Notes under the pieces: model-generated
What the model saw: the letters and a program-made list of their open reading frames with translations, nothing else
Databases searched by the model: none
Told to the model about the DNA's origin: nothing
Position numbers and translations under genes: made by a program
Assembly (NCBI GenBank): GCA_900548515.1
Contig: URKU01000055.1
Span: forward strand, 1-12,792
DNA: 12,792 nt
Reading direction: 5' to 3'
Source of the DNA: an uncultured Collinsella sp.
GTDB lineage: Bacteria; Actinomycetota; Coriobacteriia; Coriobacteriales; Coriobacteriaceae
Shown: positions 1 through 7,594 of the stretch, piece by piece
How the letters are laid out: each line of letters begins with the position of its first letter
How positions within the stretch are numbered: the stretch's first letter is position 1

Positions 1-69
1 GGGTCAGCCCGTGGGAGGCCAGGGCGCCGCTGACCGGTGGACGGCACCGAGCCGTCAATCGACTTGAAG
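1..69 (+). other. 3' end of an unidentified upstream gene
   Basis: Only about 69 bases precede the terminator at 70-102, so this is probably the tail of a + strand gene or RNA whose body lies outside the window. Two frames stay open from the window edge: one stops at 31-33 and would end in the basic residues SARGRPGRR, the other stops at 65-67. Neither tail is long enough to identify a family or choose the frame. A structured RNA 3' end is also possible, since the stretch is GC-rich, but I could not match it to a known RNA. The adjoining terminator is the only firm evidence that something ends here. Confidence 0.35.
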
Positions 70-102
70 AAGGGGGAGGCCTCGCGGCCTCCCCCTTTTT
101 TT
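70..102 (+). terminator. Intrinsic terminator upstream of acpS
   Basis: A perfect GC-rich stem GGGGGAGGCC (72-81) pairs with GGCCTCCCCC (86-95) around a TCGC loop. A-T pairs extend it outward and a run of seven T follows (96-102). This is a textbook Rho-independent terminator. It insulates the acpS operon from whatever lies upstream. Confidence 0.93.
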
Positions 103-147
103 GTTTAAGTCAGATCTAACAAACTCGCTGTGTTTTATGACCCTCGT

Positions 148-177
148 TTGTCGCATCTTCCGTTAACGGGCTACAAT
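148..177 (+). promoter_or_regulatory. Putative sigma-70-type promoter of the acpS operon
   Basis: TTGTCG (148-153) and TACAAT (172-177) are separated by 18 bases and would start transcription near 184, about 23 bases before the acpS start codon. The -10 box differs from consensus at one position and the -35 box at two. The spacer contains the perfect 10-bp palindrome CCGTTAACGG (160-169), a possible operator. It sits between a strong terminator and the first gene of the operon, which fits its role. Confidence 0.6.
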
Positions 178-206
178 AACTTAGTCTGTGCAATATGGAG
201 GTGAAC

Positions 207-746
207 ATGGCTGAAGCTGGTATCGGCGTTGATATCGTCGAGATTTCCCGCATGAAATCAATCCTTGAAAAGACGCCGTCGTTTGCTCGGCGTGTGTTTA
301 CCGAAGAAGAGTGCGTATATTGCGACGCTTCATCGCGTCCTGCGGCGCACTATGCGAGCCGTTTTGCTTCTCGTGAAGCGGTTCTCAAGGCTCTTGGTAC
401 GGGCTTTAGCCAGGGCGTCGGCCGCAAAGACGTCTCGGTAACGCGTGATAACCTCGGAAAGCCTAAAGCAGTGCTTTCAGGTCGAGCGCTCAAGATTGCT
501 CAAGAGTTGGGTGTCGTTGAAGTTGCGCTTTCCATTACCTTGACGGGTGATTTGGCCGTAGCCAATGCCATTGCGATCACCGAGGATGCTCGACCTAAGC
601 CTAAGGAAGAAAAGGTGAGCACCAAGGAACGCGTTGCACAAACGTTTAAAGAGGCTCGCTCGGTTTTAGATGAGCTTGAGCAACTGCAAAATTCAGCTTT
701 AACGGAGCACCTGGGCGATGCTTCGCGAGATACGCTAGGAGCATAG
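207..746 (+). CDS. acpS: Holo-[acyl-carrier-protein] synthase with C-terminal extension
   Basis: AcpS transfers 4'-phosphopantetheine from CoA to the serine of acyl carrier protein, activating it for fatty acid synthesis in the cytoplasm. The Mg-binding aspartate is D9 in GIGVDIVEI and the second metal ligand is E57 in SREAVLKALGTG. In most AcpS proteins the residue before this glutamate is lysine; here it is R56. The fold ends near residue 125 (VANAIAITE). Family members are usually about 120-130 residues, but this one has 179: residues 126-179 form a charged, Lys/Glu-rich tail predicted by eye to be helical or coiled-coil, with no known function. I chose ATG 207 because GGAGGTG at 197-203 is a well-placed Shine-Dalgarno. 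The ATG at 195 overlaps that site and would add only four residues. It is the first gene of the operon, and its stop codon abuts the next start. Confidence 0.93.
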   Translation: MAEAGIGVDIVEISRMKSILEKTPSFARRVFTEEECVYCDASSRPAAHYASRFASREAVLKALGTGFSQGVGRKDVSVTRDNLGKPKAVLSGRALKIAQELGVVEVALSITLTGDLAVANAIAITEDARPKPKEEKVSTKERVAQTFKEARSVLDELEQLQNSALTEHLGDASRDTLGA

Positions 747-2363
747 ATGAAACCGGTTTTGAGTACCGAGGAAGTCGTTCGTCTCGAGGATATTATCGAA
801 CGCGAAGGAACTTCGAAGGCCGAGCTTATGGAACTGGCGGGTGAGTTTGCTGCTCGTGAAATTCTAAAACTCAATCCCGATCGCGTCCTTGTTCTGGTCG
901 GTTTTGGCAACAACGGTGGCGACGGTTGGGTCGCGGCTGATATTTTGAGTCATAAGGGCGTTGACGTGGATATCGTGTCTCCGGTTGAGCCGGATGAGAT
1001 TCCTGCCGCTCTGGCTCGCCATGTTGCCCGCCGTACCGCCGGTCGTGACGTGCATGTGTGTGTCGGTCCCTCGCGAGATGAGCTTGAGGTTTTGATCGAT
1101 AAGGCCGACGTTGTTGTTGACGCTATCTTTGGTACCGGTTTCCACGGTGACCTGCGTGCACCGTTCTCCATCTGGATTCCGACAGTTAACGACTGCGCCG
1201 ACCATGTGGTGTCCATCGATGTTCCTTCGGGTCTGAATGCCGAAACCGGTGTTGTCGACGATGACTGCATCCGTGCCGAGCGTACGGTCACGATGATCAC
1301 GCCCAAGATCGGACTCTACAGCGCTGATGGTCCAGAGTACGCCGGTGATTTGGTGTGCGGTGGCCTTTATGATCGCCTTGATGAGGTCATCGATGATGTC
1401 GACCATGCCGCCGAGATTGTCGAGCCCGGTGACCTGGTGGATTTCTTTGCTCCGCTGCCCACGAATATCGATAAGTATTCTCGCGGTTCTGTCCTTATTG
1501 TTGCCGGCTCGGCGCAGTATCCTGGCGCTGCCATTATGGCCGCCAAGTCTGCTGCCCGCGCGGGTGCCGGCTATGTGGCTGTCGCGACGCCCGATGCGTG
1601 TGCCAATCTTATTCGTATGGCACTTCCCTCGATTCCGGTTTTTGCTATTCCGTCCGATTCCCGCGGCTCTTTTGGTGCCGCTGCTCGTATGACCGTGTGC
1701 GAGATTGCAAAGAAGTACGGCTGCGTACTGTGCGGTCCCGGCATGACGACGTCTGCCGGCGCCATGCAGGTGGTTTCGGGCTTGTTGGAGCTTGATGTGC
1801 CGCTGATCCTTGATGCCGATGCGCTCAACTGCCTTTCTAAGATTGCTATCGACGGTATCGATAGCAACCCTGAGATGTACCGCCGTGAGCAGCCACTCGT
1901 CATGACGCCGCACTATCGCGAGCTTTCGCGCTTGGTTGCCGGTGACGAGGTTAACGATCTGGGGACTGCAATTGCGGCCGCGCAGAAGGTTGTCTGGGCT
2001 GCTGGCTCCGACAATCTCGTGGTTATTGCCAAGGGGCCGACGACGGCTATCTGTGGCGTTGAGCGCGTGCTTTTGCCGCTCTCGGGTCCGGCGTCGTTGG
2101 CGACTGCCGGTTCGGGCGATGTTCTTGCGGGCATTTTGGCTGGCACACTGGCTACCATGCGTGATGAGATGGATCGCTGGGAGCTGCTGTATTCGTATGC
2201 CGTTGCGCTTCACAGTTACGCGGGTTTTGCCGCGGCGACGGAGTACGGTGAGAAGAGTGTTATTGCGACCGATCTGATCGACTTGATCGGTCCTGCCATG
2301 GAATTGGCGGCAAAGGATGCACTCGATGATCTGGGAATCATGGACGAAGGGTCGGATGACTAA
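747..2363 (+). CDS. nnr: Bifunctional NAD(P)H-hydrate epimerase / ADP- or ATP-dependent NAD(P)H-hydrate dehydratase
   Basis: This metabolite-repair enzyme restores hydrated, inactive NADH and NADPH. The N-terminal YjeF_N domain (about 1-225) epimerises the R hydrate to the S form; it shows GFGNNGGDGWVAAD (52-65), DAIFGTGF (125-132) and IDVPSGLN (157-164), including the conserved Asp158. The C-terminal ribokinase-like domain (about 230-530) is the dehydratase; it shows KYSRGSVLIVAGS (243-255), LDADALN (355-361), MTPHYRE (386-392) and the ATP-site motif AGSGDVLAG with D458 as the probable catalytic aspartate. The length of 538 is normal for the fused form. The start directly follows the acpS stop, with AGGAG at 737-741 as ribosome binding site, so translation of the two genes is probably coupled. 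The link to acpS and alr is a widespread conserved context. Confidence 0.96.
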   Translation: MKPVLSTEEVVRLEDIIEREGTSKAELMELAGEFAAREILKLNPDRVLVLVGFGNNGGDGWVAADILSHKGVDVDIVSPVEPDEIPAALARHVARRTAGRDVHVCVGPSRDELEVLIDKADVVVDAIFGTGFHGDLRAPFSIWIPTVNDCADHVVSIDVPSGLNAETGVVDDDCIRAERTVTMITPKIGLYSADGPEYAGDLVCGGLYDRLDEVIDDVDHAAEIVEPGDLVDFFAPLPTNIDKYSRGSVLIVAGSAQYPGAAIMAAKSAARAGAGYVAVATPDACANLIRMALPSIPVFAIPSDSRGSFGAAARMTVCEIAKKYGCVLCGPGMTTSAGAMQVVSGLLELDVPLILDADALNCLSKIAIDGIDSNPEMYRREQPLVMTPHYRELSRLVAGDEVNDLGTAIAAAQKVVWAAGSDNLVVIAKGPTTAICGVERVLLPLSGPASLATAGSGDVLAGILAGTLATMRDEMDRWELLYSYAVALHSYAGFAAATEYGEKSVIATDLIDLIGPAMELAAKDALDDLGIMDEGSDD

Positions 2364-2365
2364 TC

Positions 2366-3511
2366 ATGAATAAAGCCGATTTGACGCGCTGGTCCTGGGT
2401 CGAGATCGACCGCGGGGCGCTCCGTCGCAACACGAGGGCCTATAAGAACTTGTTGAATCCACGTCAGCGCCTGTGCTGCGTGGTCAAGGCCGATGCTTAT
2501 GGTCATGGAGCTGTTGAGTGCGCCAAGATCATGTATTCGGCCGGTGCCGACATGTTTGCCGTGGCGACGGTTAACGAGGGCGTTGAGCTCCGACAGGGCG
2601 GGATTACGAAACCCATCCTCATCCTAAGCGAGCCGCCTATCGAGGCCATTCCGACGTTGCTCGAGTTTGATATCATGCCTTCGGTCTATACGTCTGACTT
2701 TGCTCTTGCGTATGGCGAATGCGCCGTCGCGGCGGGCAAAGTGGGCAAGTATCATCTCGCCATCGAGACGGGCATGAATCGTATCGGCGTTCACTACACA
2801 CAGGTGCTCGACTTTGTCCGCGGTATAAATTTCCATCGCGGTATTCAGTGCGACGGCGTATTTACGCACTTCGCCACGGCCGATGAACCTTCGGGCTGGG
2901 ACTACAAGCTGCAGTGTCAGCGCTTTACCGAGGCCGTTCAGGCCATTAAGGATGCGGGTTTTGAGTGCGGTATCGTGCACTGCGCCAACACGCCGTCCTC
3001 GATGCTCGACCCCTCGATGCATTTTGATATGATTCGCGCCGGCGTTGGCTTGTATGGCATGCAGCCGTGCGAGCTGAGTGGCCGCGTGATGCAGCTTGAT
3101 CCCGTTATGAGCGTCCATGCGCGCGTGACGCGCGTGGCACACCCTGCGATGGGTGAGGGCGTGGGCTACGGTTTTACCTACCGCGTACCGCGTACGCGCG
3201 TTCAGATCTGTACGCTGCCGATCGGTTATGCCGACGGCCTATCGCGTACACTTTCCAATCGTATGGATGTGCTGTATCGCGGCGAGCGCGTGCATCAGGT
3301 TGGCAATATCTGCATGGACCAGTTTATGGTCGCCATTCAGTCCAACCCGGCACACGAGATTCCCGAGGCCGAGTATGGTGACGAGATGATCATTGTCGGC
3401 CGCGATGGCGATGCCGAGATCACTATGGACGAGATGGCCCGACTGCGCGGAACGATTAACTACGAGGTCGCCTGCGGCTTTGGCATGCGTCTCGACAAGG
3501 TCTACGTGTAG
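2366..3511 (+). CDS. alr: Alanine racemase
   Basis: This PLP-dependent enzyme interconverts L- and D-alanine and supplies D-Ala for peptidoglycan. The N-terminal barrel carries WVEIDRGALRRN (11-22) and the PLP lysine K41 in VVKADAYGHG. The C-terminal beta domain carries GVGYGFTY, with Y268 as the probable second catalytic base, then LPIGYADGLSR and GNICMDQFMV. The length of 381 residues is typical, and no key residue is missing. The start lies two bases after the nnr stop. The best purine-rich site (GAAGGG, ending near 2351) is about 14 bases away, so initiation probably depends on translational coupling to nnr. Confidence 0.97.
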   Translation: MNKADLTRWSWVEIDRGALRRNTRAYKNLLNPRQRLCCVVKADAYGHGAVECAKIMYSAGADMFAVATVNEGVELRQGGITKPILILSEPPIEAIPTLLEFDIMPSVYTSDFALAYGECAVAAGKVGKYHLAIETGMNRIGVHYTQVLDFVRGINFHRGIQCDGVFTHFATADEPSGWDYKLQCQRFTEAVQAIKDAGFECGIVHCANTPSSMLDPSMHFDMIRAGVGLYGMQPCELSGRVMQLDPVMSVHARVTRVAHPAMGEGVGYGFTYRVPRTRVQICTLPIGYADGLSRTLSNRMDVLYRGERVHQVGNICMDQFMVAIQSNPAHEIPEAEYGDEMIIVGRDGDAEITMDEMARLRGTINYEVACGFGMRLDKVYV

Positions 3512-3519
3512 GAGCCGCT

Positions 3520-4140
3520 ATGGGCGTCATGCACATCCCCGGCCATACCCATCAGGCACCACGTGAGGTCGCACTCGAGGAAATTGAGGCCGTTTTGGGC
3601 GATTGTCACCTCTGCCAGCTCTATCAGTCGCGTCACAATATCGTGTTTGGCGTGGGAAGCCCCCGCGCTCGCGTGATGTTTATTGGTGAGGCGCCGGGCC
3701 GCAATGAGGATTTGCAGGGCGAGCCCTTTGTGGGGGCGGCAGGCGAGGACCTCAACGGCATTTTGTCGCTGGCGGGGCTCAAACGCGAAGACGTCTACAT
3801 TGCCAACGTGCTTAAGTGCCGCCCGCCGGGAAACCGCAATCCGCGTCCCGAGGAAGTGCTGGCTTGCTCGCCGTTTTTGCGTGAGCAGATTCGAAGCATC
3901 TGGCCTGATATTATCGTGACGCTCGGCAACCCCGCGACGCACTTTGTGCTTAAGACCGAGATTGGCATTACTAAGCTGCGCGGCAGGTTCCACCAGATGG
4001 GGCATTTTGTAGTAATGCCCACTTTTCATCCGGCAGCAGCGCTGCGCAATCCGGCGTGGCAGGAGCTACTGGAGGAAGACTTTAAGATGCTGGGCGACTA
4101 TCTGGAGCGACATCCCGCACCAGAGGACGCCTCGGAATAA
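3520..4140 (+). CDS. Family 4 (iron-sulfur) uracil-DNA glycosylase
   Basis: The protein is expected to remove uracil from DNA after cytosine deamination or dUMP misincorporation, starting base excision repair. Motif A is GEAPGRNEDLQGEPFVG (56-72) with the family-typical GEAPG. Four cysteines that would hold a 4Fe-4S cluster are C29 and C32 (CxxC), C100 in KCRPPGNRNPRPEE and C116. The second catalytic motif is FHPAAALRNP near the C-terminus. At 206 residues it is a normal length. The start is supported by GGAG at 3511-3514, five bases upstream, which overlaps the last base of the alr stop codon. It sits between alr and tsaE, an unusual place for a repair gene compared with the classic operon order, and is probably co-transcribed with them. 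Confidence 0.93.
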   Translation: MGVMHIPGHTHQAPREVALEEIEAVLGDCHLCQLYQSRHNIVFGVGSPRARVMFIGEAPGRNEDLQGEPFVGAAGEDLNGILSLAGLKREDVYIANVLKCRPPGNRNPRPEEVLACSPFLREQIRSIWPDIIVTLGNPATHFVLKTEIGITKLRGRFHQMGHFVVMPTFHPAAALRNPAWQELLEEDFKMLGDYLERHPAPEDASE

Positions 4141-4152
4141 TAAGGAGCATAT

Positions 4153-4659
4153 ATGTCCCTGGAGCGCCTGGGGGTAGGTACTTACAAAACGACTTGCGCT
4201 GCCGATACGGAGTACTTTGGCGAGCTAATTGCACCGTGCCTTGAGGACGGCGATGTGCTCATCCTGACCGGTGGCCTGGGAGTGGGCAAAACTCACTTTA
4301 CCAAGGGCGTCTCGCGCGGGCTGGGCGATGAGCATATGGTTACGAGTCCTACGTTTGCGCTCATGGCCGTTCACGATCAAGGTCGTATTCCGCTGTTTCA
4401 CTTTGATCTATACCGCCTGGAGCATGCCTACGAGCTCGAGGATACGGGCATTTTCGATGTGCTGGGCTATGAGGGTGCTTGCCTGCTGGAATGGGGCGAA
4501 CAATTCCAGGACGAGCTGACGGATGAGTATCTTTCGGTGACGCTCAAGCGTGATGAGGGCGACAGCGATGTGCGAACGATAACACTTGAGGCGCACGGTG
4601 ACCGCGCAATGGAGCTTTCCCATTTGATTGATAAGGCTGTACAAGATGAGCTTGCATAA
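4153..4659 (+). CDS. tsaE: tRNA threonylcarbamoyladenosine biosynthesis ATPase TsaE
   Basis: TsaE is the ATPase that acts with TsaB and TsaD to make t6A at position 37 of ANN-decoding tRNAs. The Walker A motif is GGLGVGKT (40-47). The switch-like SPTF (65-68), the HFDLYRL segment (83-89, with D85) and LLEWGE (111-116) are all typical. The length of 168 is slightly above the usual 150 or so, because of a C-terminal tail. AAGGAG at 4142-4146 is an ideal ribosome binding site for ATG 4153. The last 14 bases overlap the start of the tsaB-rimI-tsaD fusion gene, so two of its functional partners are encoded immediately downstream and are probably made by coupled translation. Confidence 0.95.
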   Translation: MSLERLGVGTYKTTCAADTEYFGELIAPCLEDGDVLILTGGLGVGKTHFTKGVSRGLGDEHMVTSPTFALMAVHDQGRIPLFHFDLYRLEHAYELEDTGIFDVLGYEGACLLEWGEQFQDELTDEYLSVTLKRDEGDSDVRTITLEAHGDRAMELSHLIDKAVQDELA

Positions 4660-7030
4660 CGACAACGCGCTGGTGGTGGCGCTCGATACCTCGACCGACA
4701 TGCTTGCCTGCGCGGCAAGCTGGATTGATGGGCAGACGGGCGAGACGAAGCTCGTGAGCGGCGACCACATGTGTCGCCGTCACGCCAACGTTGAGCTCGT
4801 GAATACCGTTGATGGCGTGCTGGCTCAAACCGGTCTGGATCGCAGCGATGTTGGTTGCTACGTGGTCGGCCGCGGTCCGGGGTCGTTTACGGGTGTGCGC
4901 ATCGGCATCTCCACTGCCAAGGGCCTCGCACGTGGTGCCAATGTTCCGCTGCTGGGCGTGTCGACGCTCGACGCTTGCGCTTGGACGGCGTGGAAGGCTG
5001 GCGTGCGCGGCAAGCTTGGTATCTTGGCCGATGCTATGCGTGGTGAGGTATATCCGGCGCTGTATATGCTGGTCGATGAGGGTCCCGAGCGTCAATTTGA
5101 GCGCGAGCACGTGGTCAAGGCCGCCGTGGCGCTCGATGAGTGGCGCCAAGCAGCGGACTGGGACCAGGTTCAACTGACCGGTGACGGTCTTGTGCGCTAT
5201 GGCAAGCTGCTGGGTGAGGACGAGACCGCCCGCTGCGTGGAGCGCGACCTGTGGTGGCCTTCGGGCGAGGGCTTGCTGCTCGCGCACGCTGCGGGCGACG
5301 GCGATCCGGCCCGCGTCCTGCCGATTTACACGCGCCTTTCGGATGCCGAGGAAAACGAGCGCAAGCGTCTTGGTCTTGCCGAGAGTGCGCAGAGCGAAAT
5401 TACGGGCGTTGCCGATGAGCTCGCCGGTCGTCATCTGCAGTTCCGTCCCATGGGCGCGGCGGATGCCGAGGGCGCGAGCGCGCTGGAGGCTGCCTGCTTT
5501 GAAGGTGCCGGACACGAGGCGTGGACGCCGGGCATGTTCCTGTCCGAACTGGGCGAGGACGTCGCTGCGCCGCGTAGTTGGTGGGTGGCACACGACGACG
5601 GCAAGCTACTGGGCCTTGCCGGCGGTATGGTCGTGGACGGTGATGTGCAGATTCTGGATGTCGCCGTCGACTCGGCACATCGCCGTGAGGGCATTGCCCG
5701 CAAGCTGCTGTCGCATGTGAGCTATGATGCCCAGATGCTCGGCTGCACCACGGCTTCGCTCGAGGTCGAGGACGGCAACGAGGGCGCTATTGCGCTCTAT
5801 GCCTCCCTGGGCTTTACCGAGGCGGACTGCCGCCGCGGTTACTACGGTGTTGGCAAAGATGCCATCGTCATGACGGCGCCGCTGCCCTTGGTGCTCCCGG
5901 TCGACAACGCTTCGCCCGAGCCGACGGCGGCTGAGCAGCGTGTATGGCCGCTACCTGCACCCGAGCGCACCGTCGAGGAGCGCGCCGAAATTGAGCGCCG
6001 TCGCCTGGTGCTTGCCATCGAGAGTTCGTGCGATGAGACGGCTGTGGCGATTATCGACGCGGACGGTAATATGCTGGCCAATCAGGTTTCGACGCAGATT
6101 GATTTTCATGCCCGTTTTGGCGGCGTAGTGCCCGAGATCGCTTCGCGCAAGCACGTTGAAGTTATCGTGAGCGTCGTGGACGCGGCGCTCGAGGATGCCG
6201 CGGCATCGCTTGGTCTTGAGGGCGGAGCCATCGCGCCGAGCGAACTCGCCGCTGTTGGCGTGACACAGGGTCCGGGCCTGGTGGGCGCTCTGGTGGTGGG
6301 CGTCGCCTTCGCCAAGGGCTTTGCCTATGCTGCCGGCAAGCCGCTCGTGTGCGTCAATCATCTTGAGGGTCATCTGTTTGCCAACCTGCTGGCGCAGCCC
6401 GATCTCAAACCGCCGTTTATCTTCACGCTCGTCTCGGGCGGTCATACCATGCTTGTTCACGTCAAGGCGTGGGGCGACTACGAGGTGCTCGGCGAGACGC
6501 TCGACGACGCCGTGGGCGAAGCCTTTGACAAAGTGGCAAAGGCGCTGGGCCTGGGCTATCCCGGCGGCCCCATCATCTCCAAGCTTGCCGAGACGGGCAA
6601 CCCCAAGGCGATCGATTTCCCCCGTGCGCTTAACAGCAGGGGGGACTATCGCTTCTCGCTTTCGGGTCTCAAGACGGCGGTGACGCTCTACATCGAGCAG
6701 GAGACCAAGGCCGGACGCACGATTCATCTGCCTGACCTGGCGGCTTCGTTTGAGGCCGCGGTCTTTGACGTTCAGTACAAGAAGGCCAAGAACGCGCTGC
6801 ATGCCACCGGATGCAAGGAATACTGCATCGGCGGCGGCGTCTCGGCTAATCCGCATCTGCGCGAGATGATGATCAAGAAGCTTGGGCGCCAGGGCATCCG
6901 CGTAACGGTGCCGCCTCTCTCGGCATGCACCGACAACGCCGCCATGATCGCGGAGGTCGCCCGCCGTAAATTCGACCGAGGAGAAATCTCGCCGTTCGAC
7001 GTCGACGCCGATCCGAACATGACGCTGTAG
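4646..7030 (+). CDS. tsaB-rimI-tsaD: TsaB-RimI-TsaD fusion: t6A synthase subunits joined through an N-acetyltransferase
   Basis: One uninterrupted 794-residue frame contains three proteins that are usually separate. Residues about 8-232 are TsaB, with GRGPGSFTGVRIGIS and a terminal LPIYTRL; TsaB is the scaffold partner of TsaD. Residues about 264-411 are a GNAT acetyltransferase of the RimI type, with LDVAVDSAHRREGIARKLL as the acetyl-CoA site and ALYASLGF; RimI acetylates the N-terminal alanine of ribosomal protein S18. Residues about 452-794 are a complete TsaD, the threonylcarbamoyl transferase: AIESSCDET, metal ligands H572 and H576 in NHLEGH, SGGHT (597-601), GGGVSAN and the final metal-binding D763 in TDNAAM. 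The linkers (about 233-263 and 412-451) are Ala/Glu/Pro-rich. I prefer ATG 4646 over the TTG at 4628; the weak upstream AAGG and the 14-base overlap with tsaE suggest coupled translation. TsaC/TsaC2 is not in the window. Confidence 0.95.
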   Translation: MSLHNDNALVVALDTSTDMLACAASWIDGQTGETKLVSGDHMCRRHANVELVNTVDGVLAQTGLDRSDVGCYVVGRGPGSFTGVRIGISTAKGLARGANVPLLGVSTLDACAWTAWKAGVRGKLGILADAMRGEVYPALYMLVDEGPERQFEREHVVKAAVALDEWRQAADWDQVQLTGDGLVRYGKLLGEDETARCVERDLWWPSGEGLLLAHAAGDGDPARVLPIYTRLSDAEENERKRLGLAESAQSEITGVADELAGRHLQFRPMGAADAEGASALEAACFEGAGHEAWTPGMFLSELGEDVAAPRSWWVAHDDGKLLGLAGGMVVDGDVQILDVAVDSAHRREGIARKLLSHVSYDAQMLGCTTASLEVEDGNEGAIALYASLGFTEADCRRGYYGVGKDAIVMTAPLPLVLPVDNASPEPTAAEQRVWPLPAPERTVEERAEIERRRLVLAIESSCDETAVAIIDADGNMLANQVSTQIDFHARFGGVVPEIASRKHVEVIVSVVDAALEDAAASLGLEGGAIAPSELAAVGVTQGPGLVGALVVGVAFAKGFAYAAGKPLVCVNHLEGHLFANLLAQPDLKPPFIFTLVSGGHTMLVHVKAWGDYEVLGETLDDAVGEAFDKVAKALGLGYPGGPIISKLAETGNPKAIDFPRALNSRGDYRFSLSGLKTAVTLYIEQETKAGRTIHLPDLAASFEAAVFDVQYKKAKNALHATGCKEYCIGGGVSANPHLREMMIKKLGRQGIRVTVPPLSACTDNAAMIAEVARRKFDRGEISPFDVDADPNMTL

Positions 7031-7042
7031 TCATACGGGTGT

Positions 7043-7177
7043 GGTCCCCGACCGGAGGGGCCGGATATAAGGTTTCCTGCTCTACAGTCCTGCGCAAGAC
7101 GAAGGCCACATTAAGTGGCCTTCTTTGCGTGCGGAACTCGCGATAAACCTTATATCCGGCCCCTCCGGCCGGGGACC
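7043..7177 (+). repeat. Palindromic element, copy 1 (conserved core with locus-specific arms)
   Basis: The left arm 7043-7075 and right arm 7145-7177 are inverted repeats of 33 bp with one mismatch (7051/7169). They enclose a 69-base core (7076-7144) starting CCTGCTC and ending CTCGCGAT. Inside the core, GAAGGCCAC and GTGGCCTTC (7101-7109 and 7115-7123) form a hairpin closed by ATTAA. The strand could fold into a single hairpin of about 135 bases. The core recurs at 7965-8034 (reverse strand) and at 12742 to the window end, but the arm sequence is unique to this copy. It starts 12 bases after the tsaD stop and lies between convergent genes, so it may also act as a transcript 3' end. There is no T-run directly after the arm beyond TTT. 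Confidence 0.88.
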
Positions 7178-7279
7178 TTTCTGTATCGATATAGCTTCTG
7201 AGCTGGTTTGGCGTCGACAACGTCCAGCAAGGTTAACAAACCAGCGTCGAATTTCCGGCGTTCTTTAGCTGAAAGAAAC
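7178..7279. other. Short intergenic stretch with a 9-bp inverted repeat
   Basis: This gap between palindromic copy 1 and the toxin stop codon contains GCTGGTTTG (7202-7210) and its exact complement CAAACCAGC (7237-7245), 26 bases apart. There is no T-run on either side to make it a clear terminator. The minus strand stays open in one frame through this stretch without a start codon, which I do not call as a gene. Confidence 0.4.
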
Positions 7280-7594
7280 CTACCTGATAATCGACTCAAT
7301 ATCTCGGCTCTTATATAGCAGTCGGCGGACTTCCATAACGTCGTCGATGACGACATAAAAAACCATGTAGTTACCAACGTAGAAGCGGTAATACGGGTGC
7401 AATCGCCTTCTTGTCGAAGGGTATGTTGGCGACATGGTTGGACTCTTGAGATGCTCGAGTATGCCTGCTTCAACATTGTTGACAAGCCTATTTGCTGCAG
7501 CGGGGTTATTGAGATCAAAGGCGATATATGACGCTGCTTGGCTGAGGTCCTCCCAAAATAGGGGAAGATAGCGGAGCTTATAGGGCCTGTTCAT
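7280..7594 (-). CDS. RelE/ParE-superfamily toxin
   Basis: A 104-residue basic protein with the pattern of type II ParE/RelE toxins: an N-terminal strand (KLRYLPLFWEDLSQAASYI), a helix with NPAAANRLV (30-38), RRRLHPYYRFYVGNYMVFYVV (62-82), and a C-terminal strand with RRLLYKSRD (90-98). Members of this fold either cleave mRNA on the ribosome or poison gyrase; sequence reading alone does not tell which. The start at 7594 (MNRPYKL) overlaps the antitoxin gene by 17 bases, the usual coupling in such modules. A longer frame from 7690 would read through the antitoxin region and is unlikely. No strong Shine-Dalgarno precedes it, consistent with coupling. Confidence 0.88.
   Translation of the reverse strand: MNRPYKLRYLPLFWEDLSQAASYIAFDLNNPAAANRLVNNVEAGILEHLKSPTMSPTYPSTRRRLHPYYRFYVGNYMVFYVVIDDVMEVRRLLYKSRDIESIIR

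Noticed and set aside
195..206. Upstream in-frame ATG for acpS at 195
   Set aside because: It overlaps the GGAGGTG ribosome site (197-203) that is correctly placed for ATG 207, and the extra residues are not part of the AcpS family start.
864..2213. Long open frame of 449 codons on the minus strand opposite nnr
   Set aside because: It lies wholly opposite a gene with unmistakable domain motifs, and its translation is rich in Arg, His and Gly without any recognisable motif, as expected for an antisense shadow of high-GC coding DNA.
7150..7290. Open minus-strand frame after the toxin reading FDAGLLTLLDVVDAKPAQKL
   Set aside because: It reads like protein but has no start codon of its own outside the toxin gene, and it runs into the right arm of palindromic copy 1. 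It could be a gene remnant, but the evidence is too thin.
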